Assembly: GCA_011620305.1 (NCBI GenBank)
Contig: WOZL01000073.1
Coordinates: 1-8,842 of the forward strand
Reading direction: 5' to 3'
Length of the DNA: 8,842 nt
Source: Candidatus Dojkabacteria bacterium
GTDB taxonomy: Bacteria; Patescibacteriota; Dojkabacteria; SC72
The first letter of the stretch is position 1. Each line of letters opens with the position of its first letter. The notes under the pieces are model-generated. The model was not told where the DNA came from and searched no databases. It saw only the letters and a list, made by a program, of their open reading frames with translations. Positions 1-5,796 of the stretch are shown here, in pieces. The position numbers and the translations under genes were made by a program.

Positions 1-1
1 G

Positions 2-106
2 GAATTAGGTATAGTTTTAACTACCTTTGTTTTTAACTTGGGTGCTTTCATTCTTGCAATTCTTCAGATTACTAACTTGCTAGAAAAACTTTTTTTAGCG
101 CTATAA
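2..106 (+). CDS. C-terminal end of an unidentified membrane protein (partial, 5' end outside window)
   Basis: An open frame runs in from the window edge and ends at TAA 104-106, giving the last 34 residues of a protein. They are strongly hydrophobic (ELGIVLTTFVFNLGAFILAI, then a short amphipathic LQITNLLEKLFLAL tail), consistent with a final transmembrane helix and a short C-terminal tail. The other two plus-strand frames contain early stops. Too little is present to name a family. The call rests on composition and reading-frame openness, so a chance open frame cannot be excluded. Confidence 0.45.
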   Translation, partial: ELGIVLTTFVFNLGAFILAILQITNLLEKLFLAL

Positions 107-138
107 CTATAAATCAACTTTTTAATTTAGTAGAGCCC

Positions 139-205
139 CAAGGCGAGAGCGAATCTTTAATTAATGTGGACCATCCATGGTCACCCTTAATATCGCTCTC
201 CTTTG
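139..205. repeat. Two-part imperfect inverted repeat / nested hairpin
   Basis: The outer arms GAGAGCGA (145-152) and TCGCTCTC (193-200) are perfectly complementary. They extend outward imperfectly (139-143 with 201-205, one bulged base). Inside lies a second hairpin: GTG-G-ACCA (166-173) against TGGTCAC (178-184), with one bulged G and a four-base loop. No T-run follows on either strand, so it is not a standard intrinsic terminator. It could be a structured RNA, a REP-like repeat or a protein-binding site. The sequence alone does not decide. Confidence 0.6.
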
Positions 206-216
206 TAAAAAACTTC

Positions 217-231
217 TGGGGTCAGACCCCA
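217..231. repeat. GGGGTCAGACCCC palindrome, copy 1
   Basis: TGGGGTC-A-GACCCCA is a perfect inverted repeat with a single central base. A second, diverged copy lies at 295-311. From memory, GGGGTCAG-type palindromes occur near REP-associated Y1 tyrosine transposases (IS200-like fold) in many bacteria. No transposase is visible here, so this may be a remnant or a non-autonomous element. Confidence 0.6.
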
Positions 232-294
232 TAGCTAAAAAGCTAATAAATAACAACAAAAAACTTCAATTTAATTGTATTTATAATATCTTTA

Positions 295-311
295 ATGGGG
301 TCAGGCCTCAT
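295..311. repeat. GGGGTCAG palindrome, diverged copy 2
   Basis: ATGGGGTC (295-302), central A, then GGCCTCAT (304-311). Every position pairs if two G-U wobbles are allowed. It shares the GGGGTCAG core and the trailing CAT/CCATA context with the copy at 217-231. Sixty-three bases separate the two copies. The paired arrangement suggests the two ends, or two hairpins, of a small repeat unit inserted upstream of cysS. Confidence 0.55.
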
Positions 312-316
312 ATAAA

Positions 317-345
317 TGGAAATTTCCTTAAATACAATGTAAAAT
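317..345 (+). promoter_or_regulatory. Probable cysS-rnhC promoter with overlapping palindrome
   Basis: A -35-like TGGAAA (317-322, 4 of 6 to TTGACA) and a -10-like TAAAAT (340-345, 5 of 6) are separated by 17 bp. The -10 ends nine bases before the cysS ATG at 355, which would put the transcription start at or next to the start codon. No Shine-Dalgarno is seen. The perfect palindrome GGAAATTTCC (318-327) overlaps the -35, where a regulator could compete with RNA polymerase. That regulatory role is inference. An alternative -10, TACAAT (333-338), is also present. Confidence 0.45.
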
Positions 346-354
346 AGCTTATAT

Positions 355-1803
355 ATGAAGCTATACAACACCCTAGAGAAAAAAGTAGTACCGATTAAAC
401 CCTTTAAAGAAGGTAAAATCAGTATGTATAACTGTGGACCTACAGTATATTTCAGAATGCATATTGGAAATATACGTGCCTATGTAGACTGGGATATTTT
501 ACATAGGTCTTTAACATATGTTGGGTATGAAGTAGAAAGAATAATGAACTTAACAGATGTAGGACACATGTCTGCTGATGAAGACTTTGGAGAGGATAAG
601 GTAGAAAAACAAGCTGAGGAAGAGGGGAAAGACCCACTAGATATAGCGAACTATTATATTAGAACAGTATTAGATGACTTCTCTAAATTAAACATACTTT
701 CACCAAAAGGAAATAAAATAAACCCTAATATGCCATTAGACAAATTAGAAGAAGAGGGATGGACAAGAGCTACAGAGTATATAGACGAAATGATAGAGAT
801 GGTAAAAAAGATGGAGAAAAATGGGTACACATACGAAACTACACAAGCTGTATACTTCGATGTGACTAAGATAGATAACTACAATATATTTACTAATCAA
901 TCCTTGGAAGAAAAATTGGAAGGTGTAAGAGAAGAGGTAGGAATAGACCCTGAGAAAAGACACCCTGCCGATTTTGTTCTATGGATGAAAAGAGTAGGTA
1001 AATACAAAAATCACATTATGCACTGGAACTCACCGTGGGGAGACGGATTCCCTGGATGGCATATAGAGTGTTCTGCAATGTCTACATCGGTACTAGGAGA
1101 GTATTTCGATATCCATACAGGGGGTATAGATCATATATCTGTACATCACCCAAATGAAAGAGCCCAAAACATAGGGGCTTTCGGACATCCTTCGGTCAAA
1201 TACTGGATACACAATGATTTCTTAACAGGTATAGAAGATACTAAAATATCAAAAAGTGAAGGAACTGGAGTAAGTTTACCAGATGCTCTATCTTTAGGAT
1301 TTGATCCTATGGATGTAAGATACCTATTTGCTTCTGTAAATTACAGAGTACAACTTAAATATACAAAAGAGTCACTAGAAGGTGCTAGAAATGCAAGACT
1401 TTCTCTAATATCCAAACTAAGAGCCATATATAACTCTGCTAGTGGAGTAGAAAGTGAGATACTAGAAGAGTACAAAGAGAGATTTGTCAATGAACTAGAA
1501 AACAACTTAAATGTATCAGGTGCGTTGGCTGTAATCTCTGAATTACTTAAATCAAAAGAGAAATCAGCTAATATATTAGCTACTGTATATGATTTTGATA
1601 GGGTTCTTGGTTTAAATCTTAAGCGAGAAGTAGAACAAAAAGATATGGATATCCCAGAAGTTGTATTAAAGCTCGCTAATGAGCGTGTAGAGGCTAGAAA
1701 AGCTAAAAATTATGATATGGCTGATAAGAAGAGAGAGGAGATAGAGATTAAGGGATACAGGATGATTGATACTCCAGATGGATTTACTATAGAGGAGATA
1801 TAG
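355..1803 (+). CDS. cysS: Cysteinyl-tRNA synthetase (CysRS)
   Basis: This class I aminoacyl-tRNA synthetase attaches cysteine to tRNA-Cys in the cytoplasm. At 482 residues it has normal length and looks complete. Visible motifs are YNCGPTVY (residues 25-32, zinc ligand C27), the HIGH-type signature HIGN (36-39), GWHIECS (zinc ligand C239), the H264/E268 zinc pair in HHPNE, and the KMSKS-type loop KISKS (297-301). The C-terminal part (about 350-482) is the helical tRNA-binding region, ending in the typical 'ARKAKNYDMADKKREEIEIKG' type helix. The insert after 'NLTDVGHM' (GEDKVEKQAEEEGKD) is a subtype feature not found in E. coli CysRS. The ATG at 355 gives the expected MKLYNTL start. It is first in a two-gene unit: its TAG is followed immediately by the rnhC ATG. 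Confidence 0.97.
   Translation: MKLYNTLEKKVVPIKPFKEGKISMYNCGPTVYFRMHIGNIRAYVDWDILHRSLTYVGYEVERIMNLTDVGHMSADEDFGEDKVEKQAEEEGKDPLDIANYYIRTVLDDFSKLNILSPKGNKINPNMPLDKLEEEGWTRATEYIDEMIEMVKKMEKNGYTYETTQAVYFDVTKIDNYNIFTNQSLEEKLEGVREEVGIDPEKRHPADFVLWMKRVGKYKNHIMHWNSPWGDGFPGWHIECSAMSTSVLGEYFDIHTGGIDHISVHHPNERAQNIGAFGHPSVKYWIHNDFLTGIEDTKISKSEGTGVSLPDALSLGFDPMDVRYLFASVNYRVQLKYTKESLEGARNARLSLISKLRAIYNSASGVESEILEEYKERFVNELENNLNVSGALAVISELLKSKEKSANILATVYDFDRVLGLNLKREVEQKDMDIPEVVLKLANERVEARKAKNYDMADKKREEIEIKGYRMIDTPDGFTIEEI
1793..1797 (+). promoter_or_regulatory. Shine-Dalgarno of rnhC
   Basis: AGGAG lies six bases before the ATG at 1804, inside the last codons of cysS. It fixes the rnhC start and shows that this genome does use Shine-Dalgarno initiation for operon-internal genes, in contrast to the SD-less starts seen elsewhere in the window. 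Confidence 0.8.
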
Positions 1804-2697
1804 ATGTCACAAAATACTGTCAGTTTAAAACTGGATGAAGAGCAGACTAAAAACTTCGGAGAAATGATGGAGACTTTAGGTTGGATACCTAAAAAGATTA
1901 AGAATGATTATGTAGAATACGCTTTTACTTCTCATAACGGTTCAGTCGCAACTCTGTACAGTAGTGGTAAATTAGTAATACAGGGTAAAGAGAATTTTAC
2001 CCCTGTTATCTCTCATATTAAGGCTAATAGGGGGAAGAGTCCTGCTATACAACCACATATAGGGGTAGATGAAGTAGGTAAGGGAGATTACTTTGGCCCA
2101 ATGGTTGTAGTAGCTTGCTATGTTAACAATGAATTTGCAGATAAATTGTCTCATTTAGGTTTTGATGATTCTAAAAGATTTTCTGATAGGAAAATTAAAG
2201 AGCTCTACAATCATGTAAAGGATTATAAATATTACTATCCAAGTATTCTTCATCCTGCAGAGTATAATGATAAGGTTAATAAGGATGGTAATGTGTCTAT
2301 AGTACTGGCGAAAGAGCATAGTAAGTGTATAGAAAATGCTTTGATAGATTTAAAGAAGAATGGCGTGCCTTGTGAGAGTGTAGTAATAGATCAGTTCTCA
2401 TCTAGAAAGAGTAGGGTATTAGATGAGTTAGGAGATTTAGGAAAAGAGGTTAAGTTTACGCAGTTTCATAGAGGAGAGTCTGATATTGCTGTAGCTGCTG
2501 CATCTATAATAGCTAGAGGTATTTTTTTGGAAGAGTTTGAAAAGATGGATAAGGAGTATGATTTTCATTTTCCTAAGGGTGCTTCTAATGTAGTTGACTC
2601 TGCTATATCTTTTGTACAAAAGTATGGTAAGGGAGAGTTAAGAAATGTTGCTAAGATTGGATTTAAAACTACTCAGCGTATTCTGGCTCTGGTTTAG
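1804..2697 (+). CDS. rnhC: Ribonuclease HIII
   Basis: This type 2 ribonuclease H cleaves the RNA strand of RNA-DNA hybrids, removing R-loops and primer remnants. The 297 residues fit the RNase HIII family. An N-terminal substrate-binding TBP-like domain (about 1-75, with 'SSGKLVIQGKE') precedes the catalytic core. The diagnostic 'GVDEVGKGDYFGPMVVVA' motif at 87-104 supplies catalytic D89 and E90. VIDQF (194-198) supplies D196. 'RGESDIAVAAASIIAR' (223-238) supplies the fourth acidic residue (E225 or D227). The GDYFGP signature and the N-terminal extension separate it from RNase HII. It starts directly after the cysS stop and is probably cotranscribed with cysS. Its last 29 bases overlap the end of the convergent gene on the other strand. 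Confidence 0.94.
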   Translation: MSQNTVSLKLDEEQTKNFGEMMETLGWIPKKIKNDYVEYAFTSHNGSVATLYSSGKLVIQGKENFTPVISHIKANRGKSPAIQPHIGVDEVGKGDYFGPMVVVACYVNNEFADKLSHLGFDDSKRFSDRKIKELYNHVKDYKYYYPSILHPAEYNDKVNKDGNVSIVLAKEHSKCIENALIDLKKNGVPCESVVIDQFSSRKSRVLDELGDLGKEVKFTQFHRGESDIAVAAASIIARGIFLEEFEKMDKEYDFHFPKGASNVVDSAISFVQKYGKGELRNVAKIGFKTTQRILALV

Positions 2698-3604
2698 TAT
2701 CGTTACCCCTGACTGATCTAATAAGTAGAATTATCACTGTGATTGTTGCGAGTATATAAAGTAACTCATTTCTGTAACTTGGGATTTTTACTTGTGTGTT
2801 AATAACGGTATTGTCTAATCCGTTACTTAACTTTAGGTATGCTGTTTTCCCAAATATTATATCCTCTAAATACCATTTGTCTATTTTATACTCTAGTTCA
2901 ATACTGTCTTTAGGATATACCCTTATTCTATCCATATTAACTTTAATATATTGTGGTTCTTTGTCTTGTCCATTTTTTACAATCTGTAACTCTCCTTTAG
3001 GTATTAGGGTGTATTGAGAGTTGTTAAATATCAAAATTTTAACCCTTGCAGGTTTGTAAAAAGGTATGCCTCTACTAGTAACCTGCATCTCTACAGTATA
3101 GTCATCAGTAATTTGATCCTGATTACTACTATTAGTTAAATTTATTTTAACTATGTGAGATAGCGCTCCAGATGCTCCAATTTTGTTTTGTTCTTCATCA
3201 GATCGAGGTGTGTGCTCAAATGCTATTAGGTTGTAGTATGTCCCAGGTTCTAAGGACTTAAGGCCAGTTATTTGAAAAGGGATATCCTTTTTACCATTTG
3301 CAGGTATTGTAATATAGTCGGAGTCAATAATTACAAACTCTTCAAAAGGTTCTAAATCTAATACTATCTCTGTTTTAGGATAGTATTTGTATAGCTTGGG
3401 TGTAAGATATATTTCATACTCTTTGTCATTGTGGAGGGTTACTGAGTGTTTGCTAATATCTCCAACATTTATAGTTACTTCTGTAGAGTGGGGGGATATA
3501 CTTTCAGCAGATACTTTTGTAGTTAGAAAGAGGCTACCTAGGACGGTGATAATTGCTATTAATAGTATTCTTTTTTTTCTTTCTTGTAAGTTTGAGTACA
3601 ACAT
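2669..3604 (-). CDS. Membrane-anchored surface protein with two Ig-like domains (WxL-interacting-protein-like), paralogue B
   Basis: I do not recognise a named family. This 311-residue protein has a basic n-region and signal peptide (about 1-33, probable cleavage after VSA). A first beta-rich Ig-like domain (about 37-160) contains 'IPANGKKDIPFQI...LEPGTYYNLIAFE', typical of chaperone-like or DUF916-like folds. A second beta domain (about 168-275) starts at 'KPARVKILIFNNSQ'. A transmembrane helix (about 280-297) is followed by a short charged cytoplasmic tail. Domain 2 and the overall layout match the gene just upstream (3534-4511), so the two are paralogues. The domains should face outside the membrane. 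The layout parallels DUF916-DUF3324-TM proteins that partner WxL surface proteins; that is inference from architecture. The ATG at 3604 has no Shine-Dalgarno but has a promoter-like element eight bases upstream. The first 71 bp overlap the upstream gene, and the last 29 bp overlap rnhC. Confidence 0.85.
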   Translation of the reverse strand: MLYSNLQERKKRILLIAIITVLGSLFLTTKVSAESISPHSTEVTINVGDISKHSVTLHNDKEYEIYLTPKLYKYYPKTEIVLDLEPFEEFVIIDSDYITIPANGKKDIPFQITGLKSLEPGTYYNLIAFEHTPRSDEEQNKIGASGALSHIVKINLTNSSNQDQITDDYTVEMQVTSRGIPFYKPARVKILIFNNSQYTLIPKGELQIVKNGQDKEPQYIKVNMDRIRVYPKDSIELEYKIDKWYLEDIIFGKTAYLKLSNGLDNTVINTQVKIPSYRNELLYILATITVIILLIRSVRGNDTKPEPEYAE

Positions 3605-4511
3605 ACGTTACAATTATTACAGTTAGTATAAGTATTATCAACTTCCATGGAATAATCCAGAATGTAGTAGCTGCTTTTAGGATGGCAAATCCTGGGTTAT
3701 GTCTCCTATACAATATTATAGTTTCTGCAGTAATTGGTCCAATAGCTATCTTTCCATCTTCTATATATTTATCTAAATCCCAATTAGATTCATAAGTACC
3801 TGTGTTTCCGCGCAAAATACTTTGAGTATTTGCATTAAACTTTATCCTACCAACTTCTTGCTTAAATATATTTTTTAATACAATGTCTCCTTGTGGTGTT
3901 ATATGTGTATCTCCTAGATTTTGGATTCGGGTAATAAGAGTTGTGAAGTTAGGTTTTTCATACATTTTTTCTTTAGAATAGAAATCTAGAATTTCAGCAC
4001 TTTCAGCGTACTCATCTCCAATTGTAATAAGTATTGGTACACCTGAGCCTAATATACTGTAAGCAGCGGTTTCATCTCTACCGACAGTTTCTTGAGAGGT
4101 AAAGTATATTTCTGCATTATAATCTCCAGGAGCTAATTCTTCTGGTACGGTTATAGTATAGTCAATAGTAAAATTTCTATTAGGTATTAATTCTATCGAA
4201 TCCATTTCAACTTCTACCCAATCAGCAGCAGAGTAGGGGTTTTTAGCATCTTCTTCTTTTGAGAGAAATATTGCAGATCCTGGTTGGTTTTCAATCTGTC
4301 TAAAACTACTTACCTTTATATAGTACGTTGTAGTCGTTGTTGAAAGATTCCAAACTGTAAAATTATCATTATATACCTGCCCTGGTTCTAACTGTAATTT
4401 CTCATGTGTTGGTGCTGTCCCTATAGATAGAGATTGAGCATAAGTGCTTTTAAGGAAAAGAAAACTAAGAAAAAATGCAGATATTAGTAGCGAGTAAAAC
4501 AGTTTTTTCAT
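3534..4511 (-). CDS. Membrane-anchored surface protein with two Ig-like domains (WxL-interacting-protein-like), paralogue A
   Basis: This 325-residue protein belongs to no family I can name with certainty. A signal peptide (about 1-25, cleavage after TYA) is followed by a first Ig-like domain (about 28-165). That domain has a 'LEPGQVYNDNFTVWNLS' opening and the strand pair 'FTIDYTITVPEELAPGDYNAEIYF', as in DUF916 and other extracytoplasmic chaperone-like folds. A second beta domain (about 185-270) contains 'KPNFTTLITRIQN...PQGDIVLKN'. It aligns with 'KPARVKILIFNNS...PKGELQIVKN' of the downstream paralogue. A transmembrane helix (about 289-308) and a Lys/Arg-rich tail place the C-terminus in the cytoplasm. 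It follows the secreted 381-aa protein by 31 bp, so a shared operon is likely. Architecture and position suggest a membrane-tethered partner of the secreted proteins upstream. That role is inferred. Confidence 0.86.
   Translation of the reverse strand: MKKLFYSLLISAFFLSFLFLKSTYAQSLSIGTAPTHEKLQLEPGQVYNDNFTVWNLSTTTTTYYIKVSSFRQIENQPGSAIFLSKEEDAKNPYSAADWVEVEMDSIELIPNRNFTIDYTITVPEELAPGDYNAEIYFTSQETVGRDETAAYSILGSGVPILITIGDEYAESAEILDFYSKEKMYEKPNFTTLITRIQNLGDTHITPQGDIVLKNIFKQEVGRIKFNANTQSILRGNTGTYESNWDLDKYIEDGKIAIGPITAETIILYRRHNPGFAILKAATTFWIIPWKLIILILTVIIVTYVVLKLTRKKKKNTINSNYHRPR
3571..3578 (-). repeat. A8 homopolymer inside a two-frame coding overlap
   Basis: On the minus strand eight consecutive A's encode Lys in both overlapping genes (3534-4511 and 2669-3604). 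A +1 slip in the upstream frame would join the two proteins. A -1 slip would end the upstream protein a few residues later at TAA. It is a possible slippery site or a sequencing-error hotspot; neither is demonstrated. Confidence 0.6.
3613..3641 (-). promoter_or_regulatory. Candidate internal promoter for the last surface gene
   Basis: Reading the minus strand, TTGATA (3636-3641, 5 of 6 to TTGACA), a 17-bp spacer, and AATAAT (3613-3618, 5 of 6 to TATAAT) stand eight bases before the ATG at 3604. It lies within the transmembrane-helix codons of the upstream gene. The spacing predicts a transcript beginning at or next to the start codon, and it supports the 3604 start despite the long overlap. 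Confidence 0.45.
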
Positions 4512-4519
4512 AATGTAGT

Positions 4520-4525
4520 ATTATA
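4520..4525 (-). promoter_or_regulatory. TATAAT -10 element eight bases before a start codon
   Basis: A perfect minus-strand TATAAT sits in the 31-bp gap before the gene starting at 4511, with eight bases between it and the ATG and no Shine-Dalgarno. No convincing -35 is seen at 16-18 bp. The position predicts a leaderless transcript in addition to read-through from the gene upstream. Confidence 0.4.
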
Positions 4526-4542
4526 CACTTTTTAAATGTTGA

Positions 4543-5688
4543 CTAGTAGTAACCACCACAGATAAACGTAACATACTCTTTATATGAACCTGGTTGTGTA
4601 GTAGAGTTTGCTCTGACTCCATATGTAATGTTAGAAGCGGCAGCATCTGTTTGTGATCCTATCTGATAGAGTAGTAGTTGTGCTCCATCTGGTCCTGCAT
4701 CTAATGCTCCAAATACACCTGGAGTTGCATCACTAAAATCAGTAGACACAACAGCTGAGCCTAAGTCAGGTACTGAAGCTACCATTCCGAAAGCTTTAGT
4801 ATTAGGGACTCGTAAATCTAACGTAGTATTTCCAGTTGAAGGTATTGTATCTATTGTTGCAGTTGATTTATACAGTCCGGCGTCTGCGGCATATCCTGCA
4901 CTATCACCATTCCCATCACCATACACTGACCAGTAATAGCCTGCGGCAGAGCCTGATGTAGATGTTGAGATTGTGTGTGTTCCTGTTACATATGAACCAC
5001 CTTGATACAGGTTACCTAAACTTACTGAGACTGGGTTAATTGTACAACTAACTGTGGGGACCTCAAGTACTGTAGCTGTTATTTCAACTGTGTCGTCAGC
5101 GACCAAATCTATTCCAAAAGACTTAGTATCTAACTGAGGAACCGAGTCATTTTTAACAGTTAAGTTGATAACATGAGTTCCAATTGTACTTGCAGTACCA
5201 AGTATAGCGGTTGGAAGAGATGCAGCTTGCTCAATTTTTACACCGTATGTATTTGTGGATGATAATGATGTAGCACCATTTATATATATCTTATCAGCAG
5301 AGCCTACTCCAGCACCTTGTACACATCTACCAGTTAATGTTCCTGGTAGTGCTGCGTCGATGAAGTATGGCTCATTAGTATTATCAGCAGGTGTACTAGT
5401 TACTCCTGTGACGACAAGGTCAGTGCCAGCGGTTCTACACCAAAGGCCATCATCTCCATCTGGGAATTCTAAAATAATACCATCCGTTTCTGGTGTGAAA
5501 GTGGTACTAGTTTGTAAAGCTATATATATCTCAACTCCAGAAGGGACATTTACTTGAATTCTACTTAGTAAGAAATACATCGTAGCCAAAGTTCCCGCAT
5601 CCGATTTTTGTGTAGGAAAGAGTAGCAATGATAATACAACTAGTGGAATAAGTATAAGATATCCTAGTCGTTTAATAAATCTTTTCAT
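4543..5688 (-). CDS. Secreted beta-rich surface protein with WxL-like C-terminal domain
   Basis: This 381-residue exported protein has no membrane anchor or LPXTG motif. The signal peptide has a basic n-region (MKRFIKRLGY) and a Leu-rich core, with probable cleavage near residue 31 (SDA). The N-terminal part (about 35-205) is beta-rich, Thr/Ser/Gly-rich and contains C84 and C122, a possible disulfide. The C-terminal part (about 200-381) begins 'VEITATVLEVPTVSC'. It contains GYYWSVYGDGNGD (250-262), GLYKS (271-275) and AFG (299-301), and ends 'PGSYKEYVTFICGGYY'. C215 and C377 could bridge its first and last strands. The same C-terminal domain occurs in the LamG protein encoded just upstream. 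The closing 'GSYxExVTF' resembles the end of WxL domains (GTYTGTVTWTL type), but W-x-L itself is missing. It has its own promoter-like element and an approximately 68-nt leader. It may be an abundant wall or surface-layer component, but its function is unknown. Confidence 0.86.
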   Translation of the reverse strand: MKRFIKRLGYLILIPLVVLSLLLFPTQKSDAGTLATMYFLLSRIQVNVPSGVEIYIALQTSTTFTPETDGIILEFPDGDDGLWCRTAGTDLVVTGVTSTPADNTNEPYFIDAALPGTLTGRCVQGAGVGSADKIYINGATSLSSTNTYGVKIEQAASLPTAILGTASTIGTHVINLTVKNDSVPQLDTKSFGIDLVADDTVEITATVLEVPTVSCTINPVSVSLGNLYQGGSYVTGTHTISTSTSGSAAGYYWSVYGDGNGDSAGYAADAGLYKSTATIDTIPSTGNTTLDLRVPNTKAFGMVASVPDLGSAVVSTDFSDATPGVFGALDAGPDGAQLLLYQIGSQTDAAASNITYGVRANSTTQPGSYKEYVTFICGGYY

Positions 5689-5762
5689 TTAGGTTGAGCA
5701 GTTTAATAATTTATAGTTTTATATATCTTAAAGCTGTGTATTTGTTCATTACAATATATTAT

Positions 5763-5790
5763 ATTATCCATGAATTTACAATGGTGTCAA
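5763..5790 (-). promoter_or_regulatory. Probable promoter of the secreted-protein / Ig-like-protein operon
   Basis: On the minus strand a perfect TTGACA (5785-5790), a 16-bp spacer and GATAAT (5763-5768) lie between the LamG gene and the gene starting at 5688. An alternative TATAAT is at 5758-5763 with a 21-bp spacer. Transcription would start near 5756, leaving a leader of about 68 nt. The spacer holds a CCAT-N9-ATGG inverted repeat (5768-5784), a possible operator. This is the best -35 match in the window and suggests separate, perhaps strong, expression. Confidence 0.6.
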
Positions 5791-5796
5791 GTGATT

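Noticed and set aside
139..205. T-box riboswitch upstream of cysS
   Set aside because: Some bases (TGTGGACC...CACCCTTAA) recall a T-box antiterminator. However, there is no room for a Stem I between the preceding stop at 106 and the hairpin, the UGGNACC bulge does not fit, no terminator alternative is seen, and palindromic repeats lie between it and cysS.
139..210. Intrinsic terminator of the upstream partial gene
   Set aside because: The outer stem is followed by CTTTGTAAAAAA rather than a T-run, and the loop is far too long for a standard terminator.
745..963. Antisense open frames over cysS, rnhC and the surface genes (several of 60-120 codons)
   Set aside because: They lie opposite confidently assigned genes, have no homology-like motifs, no initiation signals, and a composition expected of shadow frames in AT-rich DNA.
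2669..4511. Single gene split by a frameshift in the A8 run
   Set aside because: Both halves have their own signal peptide, paired Ig-like domains and C-terminal transmembrane helix, so two complete paralogous proteins are the better reading. A fusion would place a signal peptide in the middle. Kept only as a possibility in findings.
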